A DNA stretch of 64,000 nucleotides from positions 1,860,001-1,924,000 of the forward strand of contig JAUIMM010000002.1 in assembly GCA_031769625.1 (NCBI GenBank). The letters are read 5' to 3'. Below, piece after piece: positions 1-10,333 of this stretch. This DNA comes from Taudactylus pleione (taxonomy: Eukaryota; Chordata; Amphibia; Anura; Myobatrachidae). The position numbers and the translations under genes were made by a program. The notes under the pieces were generated by a model. That model ran no database searches and was not told where the DNA came from. It worked only from the letters and a program-made list of their open reading frames with translations. The stretch's first letter is position 1. Every line of letters begins with the position of its first letter.

Positions 1-272
1 AGAGCCAGAAGCTCTCTACTGACATCACTCATGAGAACGCCTCCGTTTGGGCAGCCACTCCCCTGGCCCTCCCACCAAAGGGGGCGAGCTGTCACTCAAC
101 ATCGACAGCTCGCCCCCTTTGGTGCGAGACCCGGAGCGAAAGGAGTGCCCGTCGCTAGCCGGGTCTCGCGCATGCGCACGACGGAGCCGGCTCCGTCGTG
201 CGCATGCGCTGTGGGCCACCATCGACCCGGTTGCGAGCGCTCAGCGCTTGCGACCGGGTCTGAATCAGGCCC
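1..272. mobile_element. CpG-rich Harbinger-like MITE, right part
   Basis: This is the right end of a CpG-rich miniature element that recurs at 939-1484, 14637-14840, 35842-36033 and 53571-54110. It ends in GGGTCTGAATCAGGCCC, the inverse of the GGGCCTGATTCAGA start seen in the other copies. It contains a 42-bp perfect palindrome at 168-209. The left end is outside the window. Assignment to the PIF/Harbinger superfamily rests on the TTA duplication around the 939-1484 copy and is an inference. Confidence 0.6.
168..209. repeat. 42-bp perfect palindrome
   Basis: GCGCATGCGCACGACGGAGC and its exact complement meet at C188/G189. It contains many CpG sites. Slightly shorter versions occur in the related MITEs near 1383-1419 and 54009-54048. 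Confidence 0.9.
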
Positions 273-664
273 ACTGTACCTCCCATCTGTCCCAGTTCAG
301 ATGGGATGGTCCCTATGTTGGTATTTTTATCCTCGATCCCCAAACTTAAATTGGGAGGTATTTTTACATAGGGTCATGTAACGATCCATTGTAAATTTTA
401 ACAATATTATTATAAGTCACTCCAACACATGGTGACTATATAAAGTTCTATATGGTAAGCAGGGTGCTTTTAAACAGCAAAGTAGTGTTTGTGCAATCTT
501 TTCTGGATTCCTAATTCCCCCTGCTTCAGGAAAGAACAATGTGATTTATCATAGATAGCAGACATTCTCCCACCCACAGTCCACCTTCACTAAGTTAGTT
601 ATATACTGTGGTCACAGTGCTGCAGTATACAGAGTAAACGGTGCTATACAAGGTAACTATCAGT
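273..664. other. No gene recognised
   Basis: AT-rich sequence without a convincing exon, RNA gene or repeat that I can name. The upstream exons of RENBP were looked for here and not found. Confidence 0.4.
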
Positions 665-1545
665 GGGGCTGATTCCATTCAGCAAAGGATTTCCCGGAGC
701 TATTTAATTGACTGCGCTGTTAAGTCCGACTAGAACCACTTAAGTTGGAGAATGCCGGTTAGTGCACCTTAAGCTTGGGTGTTTAGTCTCGCTAACCGCC
801 ATTCTCTGACTAAAGTGAAGGCCGCGAGGCTGTTGGCACCCCGCGCTAAGCCGGAAAACAGCATCACAGCTAGCATTTAACTCGGATATCTGCTCGCACC
901 TCAGGAGGGTGCAAGCAGACTTTCTCTATTCAGACTTAGGCCCTGATTCAGAGCCGGACTCTCTGAAAGAGCGCTCGCTCTGAATAAGGGCGTTTTTTTT
1001 TTTTGTGCGGCCTCCTGGCCACTCGCATAGCTGTGGGTGACCACCCACAGCTATTGCGAGCGGACAGAATGATGGTCGCGATGGTCAAGACCATCGCGAC
1101 CATCGGGCTTGTGACGAGACCCTTGTGGTAGGGTCTCGTGGCCGCAAGCCCCAGAGAGCTTATGGCTCTAATAGAGCCGGAAGCTTTCCCACTGACATCA
1201 CTGGTGATGTCAGTGGGGCCGCCCACAAACGGCAGGCGTTCGCTTGGGAACGCCTCCGTTTGTGAAGCCACCCCCCGGCCACGCCTACAAAACGGGACGA
1301 GCTGTCACTCACCATCGACAGCTTGCCCCCTTTGGTGTGAGACCCAGAGCGACGGAGCACCCATCGCTAGCCGGGTCTCGTGCATGCGCACGACGGAGCC
1401 GGCTCCGTCGTGCGCATGCCCAGTGGGCAAACATCGACATGGTTGCGAGCGCTCAGCGCTTGCGACCGGGTCTGAATCAGGCCCTTAGCGCGGACAGTTG
1501 AATAACACCGGGAACTCCTTCCCTGGGCTATTCAACATCTCCCCC
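665..1545. mobile_element. MITE carrying GTTAAGTCCGAC, interrupted
   Basis: The left part (about 665-935) matches the MITE at 48182-48517 through GTTAAGTCCGACT, CCACTTAAGTTG and CAGAAAACAGCAT-like blocks. The right part (about 1488-1545) holds the matching GGAACTCCTTCCCTGGGCTA end. The two parts are separated by the CpG-rich MITE at 939-1484, which inserted at a TTA. The family is non-coding and its superfamily is not clear. Confidence 0.55.
939..1484. mobile_element. CpG-rich Harbinger-like MITE, complete copy
   Basis: The termini GGCCCTGATTCAGAG and GGGTCTGAATCAGGCCC are inverted relative to each other. The element is flanked on both sides by TTA (936-938 and 1485-1487), which fits the 3-bp TWA target duplication of PIF/Harbinger transposons. 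Internally it carries several inverted repeats, such as CACTGACATCACTGGTGATGTCAGTG and a CGACGGAGCCGGCTCCGTCG palindrome near 1390-1410. It has no coding capacity. Length is about 546 bp. Confidence 0.7.
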
Positions 1546-1604
1546 ACTGATAGCTGTATAATATGTGCAATTTATGGGGTCTGTGTAACGTTGATGGTAT
1601 ATAG

Positions 1605-2133
1605 CAGAGGTTCCCAAAAGTCCGCAAGTTTAGTCCAGGTTATAAGGATATCCATGCTTGACCCCAGATGGTTAAATTAAATTGACTGAGGTGCTAATTG
1701 TCACCTGTGCTCAAACATGTGCTCTAACACCTAGAATTTAATGGCAGAGTTTGGAAACCTCTGGCAGTGACGTGCGGTGAGGTAAATGGCTGGGGAGGCA
1801 CTGGCTAGTATCAGAGCTAGGTTTACAGATACACATATGAGCCCGAGGGTTCATGTGGGCATTATACAAAGGTGCAGCAGTGTATAGTGCTGGAAATTTG
1901 GTGACTTTTGATCAGGGATGTGCAGAAAAGGTAGACAGGGGAGGCAGTGCCTCACCTGTTATACACTTTTTACTCCAGAGTTTTGACTATAAAAATGATT
2001 AGAATAGTACAAAGAAGATATTTATAATATTTTAATTATTTTTTTCTTGTGATTTTATAGTCAAAACTTTGGAGTATACCCAAGTATGACAGGTGAGGCA
2101 CTGCCTCACCTGATCGCACATCACTGACCTCTG
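1605..2133. mobile_element. hAT-type MITE, outer element of a nest
   Basis: It starts CAGAGGTTCCCAAA and ends TTTGGAAACCTCTG, which are terminal inverted repeats of hAT type. It is flanked by a perfect 8-bp duplication GTATATAG (1597-1604 and 2134-2141). A second MITE (1765-2126) is inserted near its right end. The same family occurs at 6338-6522. It has no ORF. Confidence 0.8.
1765..2126. mobile_element. hAT-type MITE, inner element of a nest
   Basis: It begins CAGTGACGTGCGGTGAGGT and ends GCGCACATCACTG-like sequence on the opposite strand. It is flanked by a perfect 8-bp target duplication ACCTCTGG (1757-1764 and 2127-2134) derived from the end of the outer MITE. It contains a hairpin around GAGGCAGTGCCTC and a repeated block near 1960-2100. 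Confidence 0.8.
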
Positions 2134-2405
2134 GTATATAGAATGAATACGAGGCACACAAGCATCATATACAATGAAGTTTGTGCTTAGCAGCCCATAT
2201 AATAAGGCTGACAATGTGGCCAGAGCAACTATGTGGTTGCGCAATGTGGCTAGCAGCTGGGTCTACGCAAACTGTCTGCCTAGAAGTGGAGCAGTATATA
2301 TGCCAACAAGACAAATAGAATAGGTGAGGAGTGCGAGGTTTCACCATTATGTCCAATACAAATAACCTAGAATATACATCTTCCTTTATGTGCTTAAGTT
2401 TTCAG

Positions 2406-2486
2406 ATCCAGAATATGGAGAGTGGTTTGGTTACTTGAGTCAGGATGGGAAGGTGGCTCTCAGCATAAAAGGAGGTCCATTTAAAG
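2406..2486 (+). CDS. RENBP: RENBP penultimate coding exon
   Basis: 81 bp, entered in the second base of an Asp codon and left after the first base of a Gly codon. The acceptor is TTAAGTTTTCAG and the donor AAAG/GTCAGT. It carries the conserved EYGEWFGYL and [11 protein letters not shown] blocks of the epimerase C-terminal region. Confidence 0.88.
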
Positions 2487-4597
2487 GTCAGTCTGACATT
2501 ATTCCATATGTTAATAAGTTCTTCCTGCACCCTAAGGATGCCCAGGGTGTTGATGATAAATTGCAATGTCAAATTCTACAGTAATAATGGGAAATTCTGT
2601 TTTCTAGGATATTCACTAGAAGGCAAACCTGGTACAGATCCATTGAGAATTATAATTGATCTGCCTGACTGTAAACTTTAAAAGCAGAAATTAGACTATT
2701 CCCAACCCCTAACCTTAATGTCGCCATTTTACAGATATTGACATTTTGCTGTAGACATTATACACTCTGACATATGGACCATAGACTGTATGACTGCATA
2801 CTGATTTGTTGGGAGCATATTTTTGAAATGCTGGGTCTACTGTTTTTGGTGTCTAGGTTGTGTTCGGTGACAAGTGGACTCCAGCCCACTCACAATTTTG
2901 CTGGATTAGGACCGGTATACGGATGGAAGATTGACAGTGTTTAGATAAATAGTCAATAGGTCGAAAGCCAGAAGGTCGACAGAGACAAAAGGTCGATGGG
3001 TTCAAACGGTCGACACATGTTTTTTTGCATTTTTTAGGTTAGGGTCAAGGGTTAGGATGAGAGTTAGGCACCAGGAGGAAAGTTAGGGGTAGGACAGGGT
3101 TAGGTTTAGGCACTTGGGGAATGTTTAGGGTTAAATTTTTTAAAAAAATGTTGACCTTTTAACACTGCCGATATTCTGCACTGACCATTTGTCAGTCGAC
3201 CGTTTGTCCCTGTCGACCTATTTTATGTTCACCATCTGATGTCAACCTATTGACTGTCGATCCAAATGTTGTCGATCTATTATATCACACCCATTAGCAC
3301 CAATGAGGATTCCTGTATTTAGAACAGTGAGTATAAACAGAGGTTGGAGAAGTCTCTTTGTGCCTGGGCCCCAGAGGAAAGCTGCTTACTTGTGATATCA
3401 GAGGTGCTGGTCATCCTTTCCAGCTCTTCTAGTGACGCCCTACACAGAAGTGTCTCTGTGATGACCGGGATGTTCATAGCTTTGCATGGAGTCAGACCCT
3501 CTCCGCAGACATATTGTAGGTTCTGAGTTATAGAGCAGATATTGGACAAACTGGAAAAAGTATGTGGAGAATGGACAATCTGGTTCTGTGCAAGAATTAA
3601 CGTTCCATATGTTGATTGTGAATATTAAGTATTTTATTTATTTTGGTACATTAGTTACCCAAGTGAGACTTGCACCAAATGTGAATTTATTTAAAGAGGG
3701 ATTGAGACCCTGCCAGAAACAGAGCCCAAACCTCAAGTTGCTGAGCATAGCTTGCTGTGATTCCACTGCCATGCGTATGAGTTTACCAAACGACAGCCAG
3801 CATAGAGCATTCCTGGGACAGCTGCCATACAATCACACAGGCTCTTGGGTTTGCATTGCTACAAGATAGAGATGCACCACCCTCTTAAAGCAAGGCTCCA
3901 TGTTCTAAAGAATGCATGAACAACCTGTGCCTTTCCAAGTGTTGTGCAACTACAAGTGTCTCCTTGTCCAGGCTTCGTATAGAGCAGGGGTGGGGAACTT
4001 TCTTTCTGCCGAGGGCCATTTTGATATATAGAATATTATTTGTGGGCCTGGTGCAGGTCACGCCCCCTCCGTGTGATGTCACACAGGGGTGGGGCCACAA
4101 TCGCCAGTGATTACTGAAATGCGTGGAGCATCCTGAGGATGCTCCAGGAGCTGTAAGGGCAGCGGTGTGACTGTCTGACACTCCTGGCGGCACTGCTGCA
4201 TAGATTTCGGCTGCAAGGTGCTATTCAAGGCAAAAAGGAAAAAAGCTCAGAGGGCCAGACCAAATTATTCCGGGGGCCTTATACGGCCCCGGGCCTGAGG
4301 TTCCCTATGCCTGATATAAAGGAAAGAACACATCGCCTTTTGGGGAAATGTAGCTGCATATAAACACATCAGTTCTTTCATGAGCATCATTTAGCTCACT
4401 GACATGACACCCATATATATTTATATCCAGAAGAGCTTATACAGTACTTGCTCCTTAACTTGGCCCAGATGTGAGCCTGTTGGTTACTTTTCTTTTCAGG
4501 ATGTTTCCATGTCCCTCGGTGTCTGTATATGTGTGAGGAAATTCTCTCCAAGCTCTTGGAAGAAGAAGACAAAATGGCTGCAGTTGTGTCATCTTAG
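2406..4597 (+). CDS. RENBP: RENBP, last two coding exons (3' partial gene)
   Basis: N-acylglucosamine 2-epimerase (renin-binding protein) interconverts GlcNAc and ManNAc in the cytosol, in amino-sugar and sialic-acid metabolism. Two exons are visible: 2406-2486 and 4500-4597. The first follows TTTTCAG, encodes [19 protein letters not shown] and continues SIKGGPFK, and ends at AAAG/GTCAGT. The second follows TTCTTTTCAG and encodes [16 protein letters not shown], a short acidic tail and a TAG stop at 4595-4597. The split glycine codon (G/GA) joins them in frame, giving the family signature [13 protein letters not shown] seen at the end of mammalian RENBP. The acidic Glu/Asp/Lys tail replaces the Pro/Ala-rich tail of the human protein. 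The 2-kb intron holds a MITE, a hAT MITE and a possible antisense exon. Upstream exons were not found in the window. Identification is firm; it is a gene fragment only because of the window edge. Confidence 0.9.
2936..3292. mobile_element. GTCGAC-rich MITE with TTAGG-like core
   Basis: The ends are made of inverted, repeated GTCGACC/GGTCGAC blocks (AGGTCGACAGAGACAAAAGG on the left, CCGTTTGTCCCTGTCGACCT on the right). The middle (3040-3135) is rich in GTTAGGG and TTAGGCAC. TTAGGCAC-rich tracts recur at 38345-38500 and 54235-54370. It lies in the last RENBP intron and has no coding capacity. Confidence 0.55.
3390..3550 (-). CDS. Possible internal exon of an unidentified gene
   Basis: Read on the minus strand, a CATACTTTTTCCAG acceptor precedes 161 bp ending at ATCACAA/GTAAGC, a good donor. 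The frame is open and encodes 53 residues: [15 protein letters not shown] near the start, [10 protein letters not shown] in the middle and [13 protein letters not shown] at the end. The composition looks like a normal helical protein segment rather than random translation. I do not recognise the family and see no partner exon nearby. It lies antisense inside the last RENBP intron. It could also be a chance ORF. Confidence 0.35.
3985..4313. mobile_element. hAT-type MITE
   Basis: The termini CAGGGGTGGGGAACTTTC and GAGGTTCCCTATGCCTG are imperfect inverted repeats of hAT type. The flanks GTATAGAG (3977-3984) and ATATAAAG (4314-4321) match at 6 of 8 bases, consistent with an aged 8-bp duplication. 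It has a GGGCC-rich interior and no ORF. It sits in the last RENBP intron. Confidence 0.65.
4500..4597 (+). CDS. RENBP: RENBP terminal coding exon
   Basis: The polypyrimidine tract TTACTTTTCTTTTCAG precedes GATGTTTCCATGTCCCTCGG. The exon completes the split Gly codon, encodes [19 protein letters not shown] and a short acidic end with a TAG stop. The 3' UTR follows; a duplicated CTGCAGTTGTGTCATCTT block straddles the stop (about 4578-4595 and 4610-4627). Confidence 0.88.
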
Positions 4598-6337
4598 AAC
4601 AACTTAGGCTGCAGTTGTGTCATCTTGTGTCATCTGGAAGCTGTGGGAAGCACTTTGGGATGTATGTGTCTGAGATGAAGATGGACCGGTCCCTGTTCAA
4701 TCACCTGCAATCAACTATTAACAAATTCATTGATCAACTTCACTAAAATAATAACAATTAATAGACTAATACAACCAAACGTAACTTGGTCTTCCTTGTG
4801 CTATTATTATAATGCAACTTACGTATTTAGTTGACCTCTCCTATAGAGTGTCTTCTGTTCACACTGGCTTATACCAGAGCTCTCTGTAACACCTGAGCCC
4901 TCTCTGCCTTTGTACTAAGGCTTGCCTGAATACATACAAATATAAACCTATATGCAGTCTATAATACAGTGTGTCTGCAAATTAATAGTAATAATTCACT
5001 CTCACATGATAATAAACAAATTTGTCATGAAATGATCAACTTTGTATGTGCAGAATTACTAGCACTAGTGGCTGGATCATTTAGGATGGGAGAGGTATCT
5101 GATCCCTCCTTACAGAGAGCGGCATACTCTGATTGAAGAAGGCACAAGTCCACCAAGATCGATGATATTGTGTTGATCCGTATGAAGGGAATTGAATGTT
5201 CATTTGTTTGTGCAGTCATACTATTGATAGCTTGGTCTTGGTGACCATATAGGACAGTATAGTCAATCAATAGCTTTCCTTTAGGCAAGGAACAGTCCGT
5301 TTCTGATAGCATGTAAATAAAAGCAGCAAGACTTAAGGTAGCTATACATGTCGATCTGGAGATAATTTACTAAGTGGTGGGTTTGAAATCCCAGCGGTTT
5401 ACAAGCAGATTTGCATCCCTCAGATCAAACTTGCTGCAAAATTGAGAGGAAATCACACTTTAGAATGAAATAGAACATTGAATGAATCATTTTCCATAAG
5501 AAGAATAAAACCCCAAGATGTATTAATTCCACTAAAATAAATGGCATAGGTTTGCAAGCACTGCAAAGATATCTGTGCAGGTTTGTATTATTATATAATT
5601 GTTAACCAGCCCTAGGGTTCTGAGCTTAGATTGATTAGGGGGAAAACAGCGGGGCGTCCCCCCTATTTTACACTACCAGCACTAGGCTAAAGCCGCCAAT
5701 CCTGGTGAAACTATAGCAGGGAGGAATGTAGCGTGGGGTCCCCTGCCATAATGTCAGCCAGCCCTAGACTGGTCAGCCTCAAGCCTGGAATACCTTGCGT
5801 AGTGCTGACCCACTCCAGGGCTCTTCTCTGTAACCCCGGGGCTTCAACCCAACTGCATACCCCCCAACCTTCTTCCTTTTTTTGGGATAGTCCCGCTTTT
5901 CAGGCTCTCTCCTGCCATCCCACTTGCTCTACACAGTGCAGGAAAGAGCGTGGGGTCAGCCCAGTTGCTCGGGAAGCACTGTGCATGTTCCCAGAGTGAT
6001 GAAAAATGGGGGCGTGCTGCAAAGCCAATGCTCTCTATGCCATAGGTTACACACCTTTTTCGGGCAGGCACCTACCACTTGTAGGGAGTTATGTATCACT
6101 GATCTGGGGCATCCAGTATTTTCCTTAAAAACTGTTTAAAAAAATGTTTAAAAAAATGATCGTGGTCTTTTTTTAATCTTTAATGTCCTTCCCAATTGTA
6201 GCACTGCTTACCTATAGGCTAGCTGTTATTTGGCCAAGTAAACTAGAATTAGAAGACCAATGTAAGATATACTACAGTACAGTGATGGGTAAAAGCATTC
6301 ATCTGTGGCCCCCAGCTGCTTCCTGCTTTACTTATGC
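4598..6337. other. RENBP downstream region; no gene recognised
   Basis: The RENBP 3' UTR starts here, but its end is uncertain. A canonical AATAAA lies at 5316-5321, about 720 bp past the stop. From about 5355 a short stretch (ATTTACTAAGTGGTGGGTTTG) resembles the end of the foldback MITE at 23441-23835. Bases about 5850-6075 hold a CATACCCCCCAACCTTC/GGGATAGTCCCGC segment of MITE type. No exon was seen. Confidence 0.4.
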
Positions 6338-6522
6338 CAGAGGTTCCCAAACTCTGTCCTCAATTAACCCTAACAGTCCAGGTTTTAAGGATATCCATGC
6401 TTGACCACAGGTGACTTAATTAGTTCCTCAGTCAATTTGATTTAGCCACTTGTGCTCAACCATGGATATCTCTAAAACCTGAACTGCAGGGGTGCTTTGA
6501 GGACTGCGTTTGGGACCCTCTG
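6338..6522. mobile_element. hAT-type MITE (CAGAGGTTCCCAAA family)
   Basis: It starts CAGAGGTTCCCAAACTCTGT and ends ACTGCGTTTGGGACCCTCTG, clear inverted termini. The interior shares GGATATCCATGCTTGACC with the element at 1605. Flanking duplication is weak, so the insertion is old. Confidence 0.7.
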
Positions 6523-7881
6523 CTCTACGCAGTCCTTTTTTGTCTGCTTTATGTCCTGTTTGAACTAACACCTATCCTCTGCTTTAGGCCACACTGAGCT
6601 TACCTTCCGGTCCCAGCTCTATAGGGGCGTTTCAAGAGAGCAGGGGGCCCATGTGCAGTCTCTGTCCGGGGCCCCCTCCTCTCTCTCCGGCGGCCGGCTG
6701 CACACTGAGCGCAGGGCCGCACTGGTAGATTCTGGGCACTAGAGTGTGCCCAGAGTCTACAGCGCATGCGCAGGTCACTGGGAAAAAGGCGCTGCGGCCA
6801 TTTTCCTGGGGTTTTCACTACTGCACATGCGCGAAACGCTGGGAAAATGGCCGCGGCGGACATTTCCAGGTGATTTTATCAGCGCTGATAGTGGGGACGA
6901 TGTGGGACTCCGGCGGTGGAGTGGTAAGTATTAAAAATATGGGTGCAGGGTATACGGTGTGGGCCCCCATTGGACCCAGGGCCCTGTATGCCCCGCACAC
7001 AGGGCCGGCGCTAAGCTGTGCTGTGCCCAGCACCGTCCTGTGTTGCTGTCCCTTCCCTCCTCCGCTCCCTCCCCGTGAGCTTAAATATGTCCTATAGCGC
7101 TGGGAGGGAGGGGGGCGTTTCCTGTGCCCTCCGGAAACAGTAGCGCTCTGGGCGACGGACCGGCTTGCCCATGCCTGAAGCCGCTACTGCCCGCACACCA
7201 TGCACCCATTATAGAAACGCCCCTGCAGCTCTGACTGAATAAGTGCTGAGGCAGCATGTGAAGGTAACCAACGTCTGTCTTGCATAACCAGATTACCTCC
7301 TCCGCACAGAGCAGGAGGGTCACACAGCACCAGCAGAACATCTGAGATTAGGGATGCAGTGTGCACTATGTGTTCTCCCCCCATCCTCTCCAGGAAAAAG
7401 CTGCATCATTCATTGTTCCTTTATTATAGCAAAGTCAGGAATGTTTAGGCAGGCCCTGTTATGTACCAGTGTGCTGCAAAGTTGTTCTCTGTTTTTGGCT
7501 CCGCATTATCATGAGATACAGTAAAATAATGAGTGCAGGGGGGTGGCCTGAAACTTAGCTACATGGGTTGTATATCTGCATAGCTCCTCAGAATGTTTCT
7601 AAGTTGTAACAACACCAATCGCAGTTACACAGAAGCAGAGTACAATGTTACAAGAACCATTTACTAACCTTCAGCTTGGTACACACTATACAATATGTGT
7701 ACCCAGCGATGGAACGTCGCAATGTAACGATACATCGTGAACGCTGTACACACTGCATGAAACGTTTAACTGAAGCCAAACTATCTCTGTATATAGAAGA
7801 GGACTAGCCACAACAGGGTTTATACTGCCATCCAGTGGCCAATTTAGAGTTAACAGGTACAAAAACAATTGCCGATTAGAG
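6523..7881. other. CpG-rich segment and unique DNA; no gene recognised
   Basis: Bases about 6600-7200 are GC- and CpG-rich with inverted, internally similar blocks (CGCATGCGCAGGTCACTGGG and GCACATGCGCGAAACGCTGG), which suggests a decayed repeat rather than a promoter. Bases 7200-7880 show no gene. A CTTGGTACACACTATACAAT stretch near 7675-7695 resembles the GATATCG-rich MITE ends seen elsewhere. Confidence 0.35.
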
Positions 7882-8055
7882 CAGTAATTCCCAACTCCTG
7901 TCCTCAAGAAGTCCCGACCGGTCATGTTTTGAGGATTTTTGTCTGCGGGAGCAGGTGGGATAATTACTGACCTAGCAAAACAGATTAGCTCACCTGTGCA
8001 AATCCACACAACATGATCTGTTGGTGGTACTTGAGGACTGGAGATAGGAACAGTG
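7882..8055. mobile_element. hAT-type MITE
   Basis: The ends CAGTAATTCCCAACTCCTGT followed by CCTCAAG, and CTTGAGGACTGGAGATAGGA, are imperfect inverted repeats similar in layout to the 6338 element. Internally, GACCGGTCATGTTTTGAGGA is mirrored by AACATGATCTGTTGG. Non-coding. Confidence 0.6.
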
Positions 8056-8344
8056 AGAAACTTTCCCTGTGTGGAAAATGTTAGCAGATTTCTGACCCAT
8101 CTATTTATCGCTTTCCAACCTATGCTAGAACATAGGAGAATGAAACAGAGAGCTACATCATCATTTAGTTACGGAGCTTTAAGGATAAGGAATGCAGAGG
8201 CATACGCAGGATTTCTGGAAGGGGGTTTCCAAATTTTTGATTGAGGCATGTCCTGCCAGTTATGACATAAATAGCTGATGTACCCGGTTTCAACCAGGTA
8301 GAACTTAGATATTTACTGGTTCCGTTTCCATCTGACCACTCCAG

Positions 8345-8835
8345 TAACACATTAATCCTTCACCTCTACAGTATAGTAACGCATCCTCTCCCTCACTGCT
8401 ATAGTAAGACATTACCCTCCCTCACCTGTGTACTAATATATTCCACTCCCAAACCTCTGTAGTAACGCATTTCCCTCCCTCGCCGTGCTGTAACACATTT
8501 GACATTCCCCTCTCTCACCTGTGTAGTAATGCAATCCCTCCCTCACACCTGTAGTAACACATTACCCTCACTCACACCTGTAGTAACTTATTTCCCTCTC
8601 ACACCTCTGGAGTAAAACATTACCCCCGATCACCCCTGTAGTAACATATTTTTGTCCTTTGCCCGTGTTGTAACACATTCCCTTCCCTCAGCCAGTAGTA
8701 ACACAGTTGACATTCCCCTCCCTCACCTGTGTTGTAATACATTCCCCTCCCATACCTGTATAGTAACACATTCCCCCCCTAACCTGTGTAGTAACACATC
8801 CTCTTTCACTCCTGTTATAACACATTACCTTCATT
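8345..8835. repeat. Degenerate minisatellite, about 28-32 bp unit
   Basis: Repeated units built on CTGTAGTAACACATT plus CCCTCCCTCAC, about 15 copies, with many substitutions and length changes. ORFs across it are by-products of the repeat. Confidence 0.75.
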
Positions 8836-9399
8836 TTCACTGCTCACACTGGGAGCCATAAGGTCTACAAACTGCCCTACCGCAGCAGTACTTGTTGTCA
8901 TCGTTTTTCTTCTTGTGACCAAAATGTAGTGGTGGTAAATAGTAGAAGCCTTGTATGTATGCCTTCCAAATGCAGTGGTACGCCTTAGCCAAAATATGTT
9001 TCCGCAGAGCCATGACTTGACATTTTGATGCCCCCCTGTGCCAGAACAAGAATCACCCCCACCCCATTTTTTAAAGAGGGACTGTGAAAACCTGTTTAAA
9101 TCTCTCTATTCAACAGGACATTAGGCCTATGGGGAATGCCAAAAAAGGGACAGGTCTAGTGGGGATGAGGTGTGGCCTTGTAGCACGTCCCTGTAATGCA
9201 TACTGAAATAAGCTAACAAGAATATTCTATAGCTGAGAAAAACAAAGTAACATGGCAAAAGAGTAACGTGTCAGCTAACCATTTCAGGGACCATTATATA
9301 CAGTACAGGGAGCATTCCAGAGACAAACAATGCAGAGACATTAATTATACACCAGCCCCATCCCCTGTACACACAACACTATACAATCAGGGGCGTATC
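8836..9399. other. No gene recognised
   Basis: Mostly unique sequence. The last 50 bases (about 9348-9395) contain CACCAGCCCCATCCCCTGTA and CACACAACACTATACA, a piece of the 31-bp minisatellite that resumes at 10334. Confidence 0.4.
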
Positions 9400-10315
9400 T
9401 AAAATGAGTGCAGGGTGAGCAGTGCACATGGGCTGATGGTAGCGCTCACTTTTCCTTCTCCGGACAAGAGTTTTCCAGATGCGCCAAACAATCTGAAAGG
9501 GGATTCATCAGAGAAAATAACTTTTCCCCCAGTCCTCAGCAGTCCAATCCCCGTACCTTTTGCAGAATATCAGTCTGTCCCTGATGTTTTTCCTGAAGTG
9601 AAGTGGCTTCTTTGCTGCCCTTCTTGACACCAGGCCATCCTCCAAAAGTCTTCGCCTCACTGTGTGTTTATATGCACTCACACCTGCCTGCTGCCATTCC
9701 TGAGCAAGCTCTGCACTGGTGGTGCCCCGATCCCCCAGCTGAATCAATTTTAGGAGACGGTCCTGACGCTTGCTGGATGTTCTTGAGCGCCCTGAAGCCT
9801 TCTTCACAACTATTTAACTGCTCTCCTTGAAGTTCTTGATGGTCCGATAAATGGTTGATTTAGGTGCAATCTTACTAGCAGCAATATCCTTGCCTGTAAA
9901 GCCCTTTTTGTGCAAAGCAATGATGACTGCACATGTTTCCTTGCAGGTAACCATGGTTAACAGAGGAAGAACAATGATTTCAAGCACTAACCTCCTTTTA
10001 AAGCTTCCAGTCTGTTATTCTATCTCAATCAGCATGACAGAGTGATCTCCAGCCTTGTCCTCGTCAACACTCTCACCTGTGTTGACGAGAGAATCACTGA
10101 CATGTCAGCTGGTACTTTTGTGACCGGGCTGAAATGCAGTGGAAATGTTTTTGGGATTAAGTTCATTGTCATGGCAAAGAGAGACTTTGCAATTAATTGC
10201 AATTTATCTGATCAGTCTTCATGACATTCTGGAGTATATGCAAATTGCCATCATAAAAAATGAAGCAGCAAACTTTGAGAAAACCAATACTTAAGTTACA
10301 ATACTGTTATTTTCA
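9400..10315 (-). mobile_element. Tc1/mariner relic, 3' part missing
   Basis: The minus strand carries a Tc1-type transposase 5' half preceded by about 360 bp of leader and terminal sequence. The left boundary cuts the transposase after the second catalytic region. Minisatellite sequence lies on both sides, so the element or its deletion derivative sits inside the repeat array. Confidence 0.75.
9424..9954 (-). pseudogene. Tc1-like transposase, broken
   Basis: It starts at ATG 9952-9954 on the minus strand and reads MVTCKETCAVIIALHKKGFT, then AASKIAPKSTIYRTIKNF: the paired helix-turn-helix DNA-binding part of Tc1 transposases. A TAA interrupts it near 9813. The frame continues with the GRSRTSSKRQDRLL hook and second helix region, then DWGK. 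After one extra G near 9521 the frame resumes as VIFSDESPFRLFG, the second catalytic Asp block. It ends soon after, so the last catalytic Glu region is lost. One stop, one frameshift and a truncation make it inactive. Confidence 0.8.
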
Positions 10316-10333
10316 AAACTCATGGCATTGGCT

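Noticed and set aside
3040..3135. Interstitial telomere repeat
   Set aside because: Words are TTAGGCAC and GTTAGGG mixtures with many changes, and the tract is inside a MITE.
6600..7200. CpG-island promoter
   Set aside because: Internal inverted similarities and lack of a downstream gene suggest a decayed repeat.
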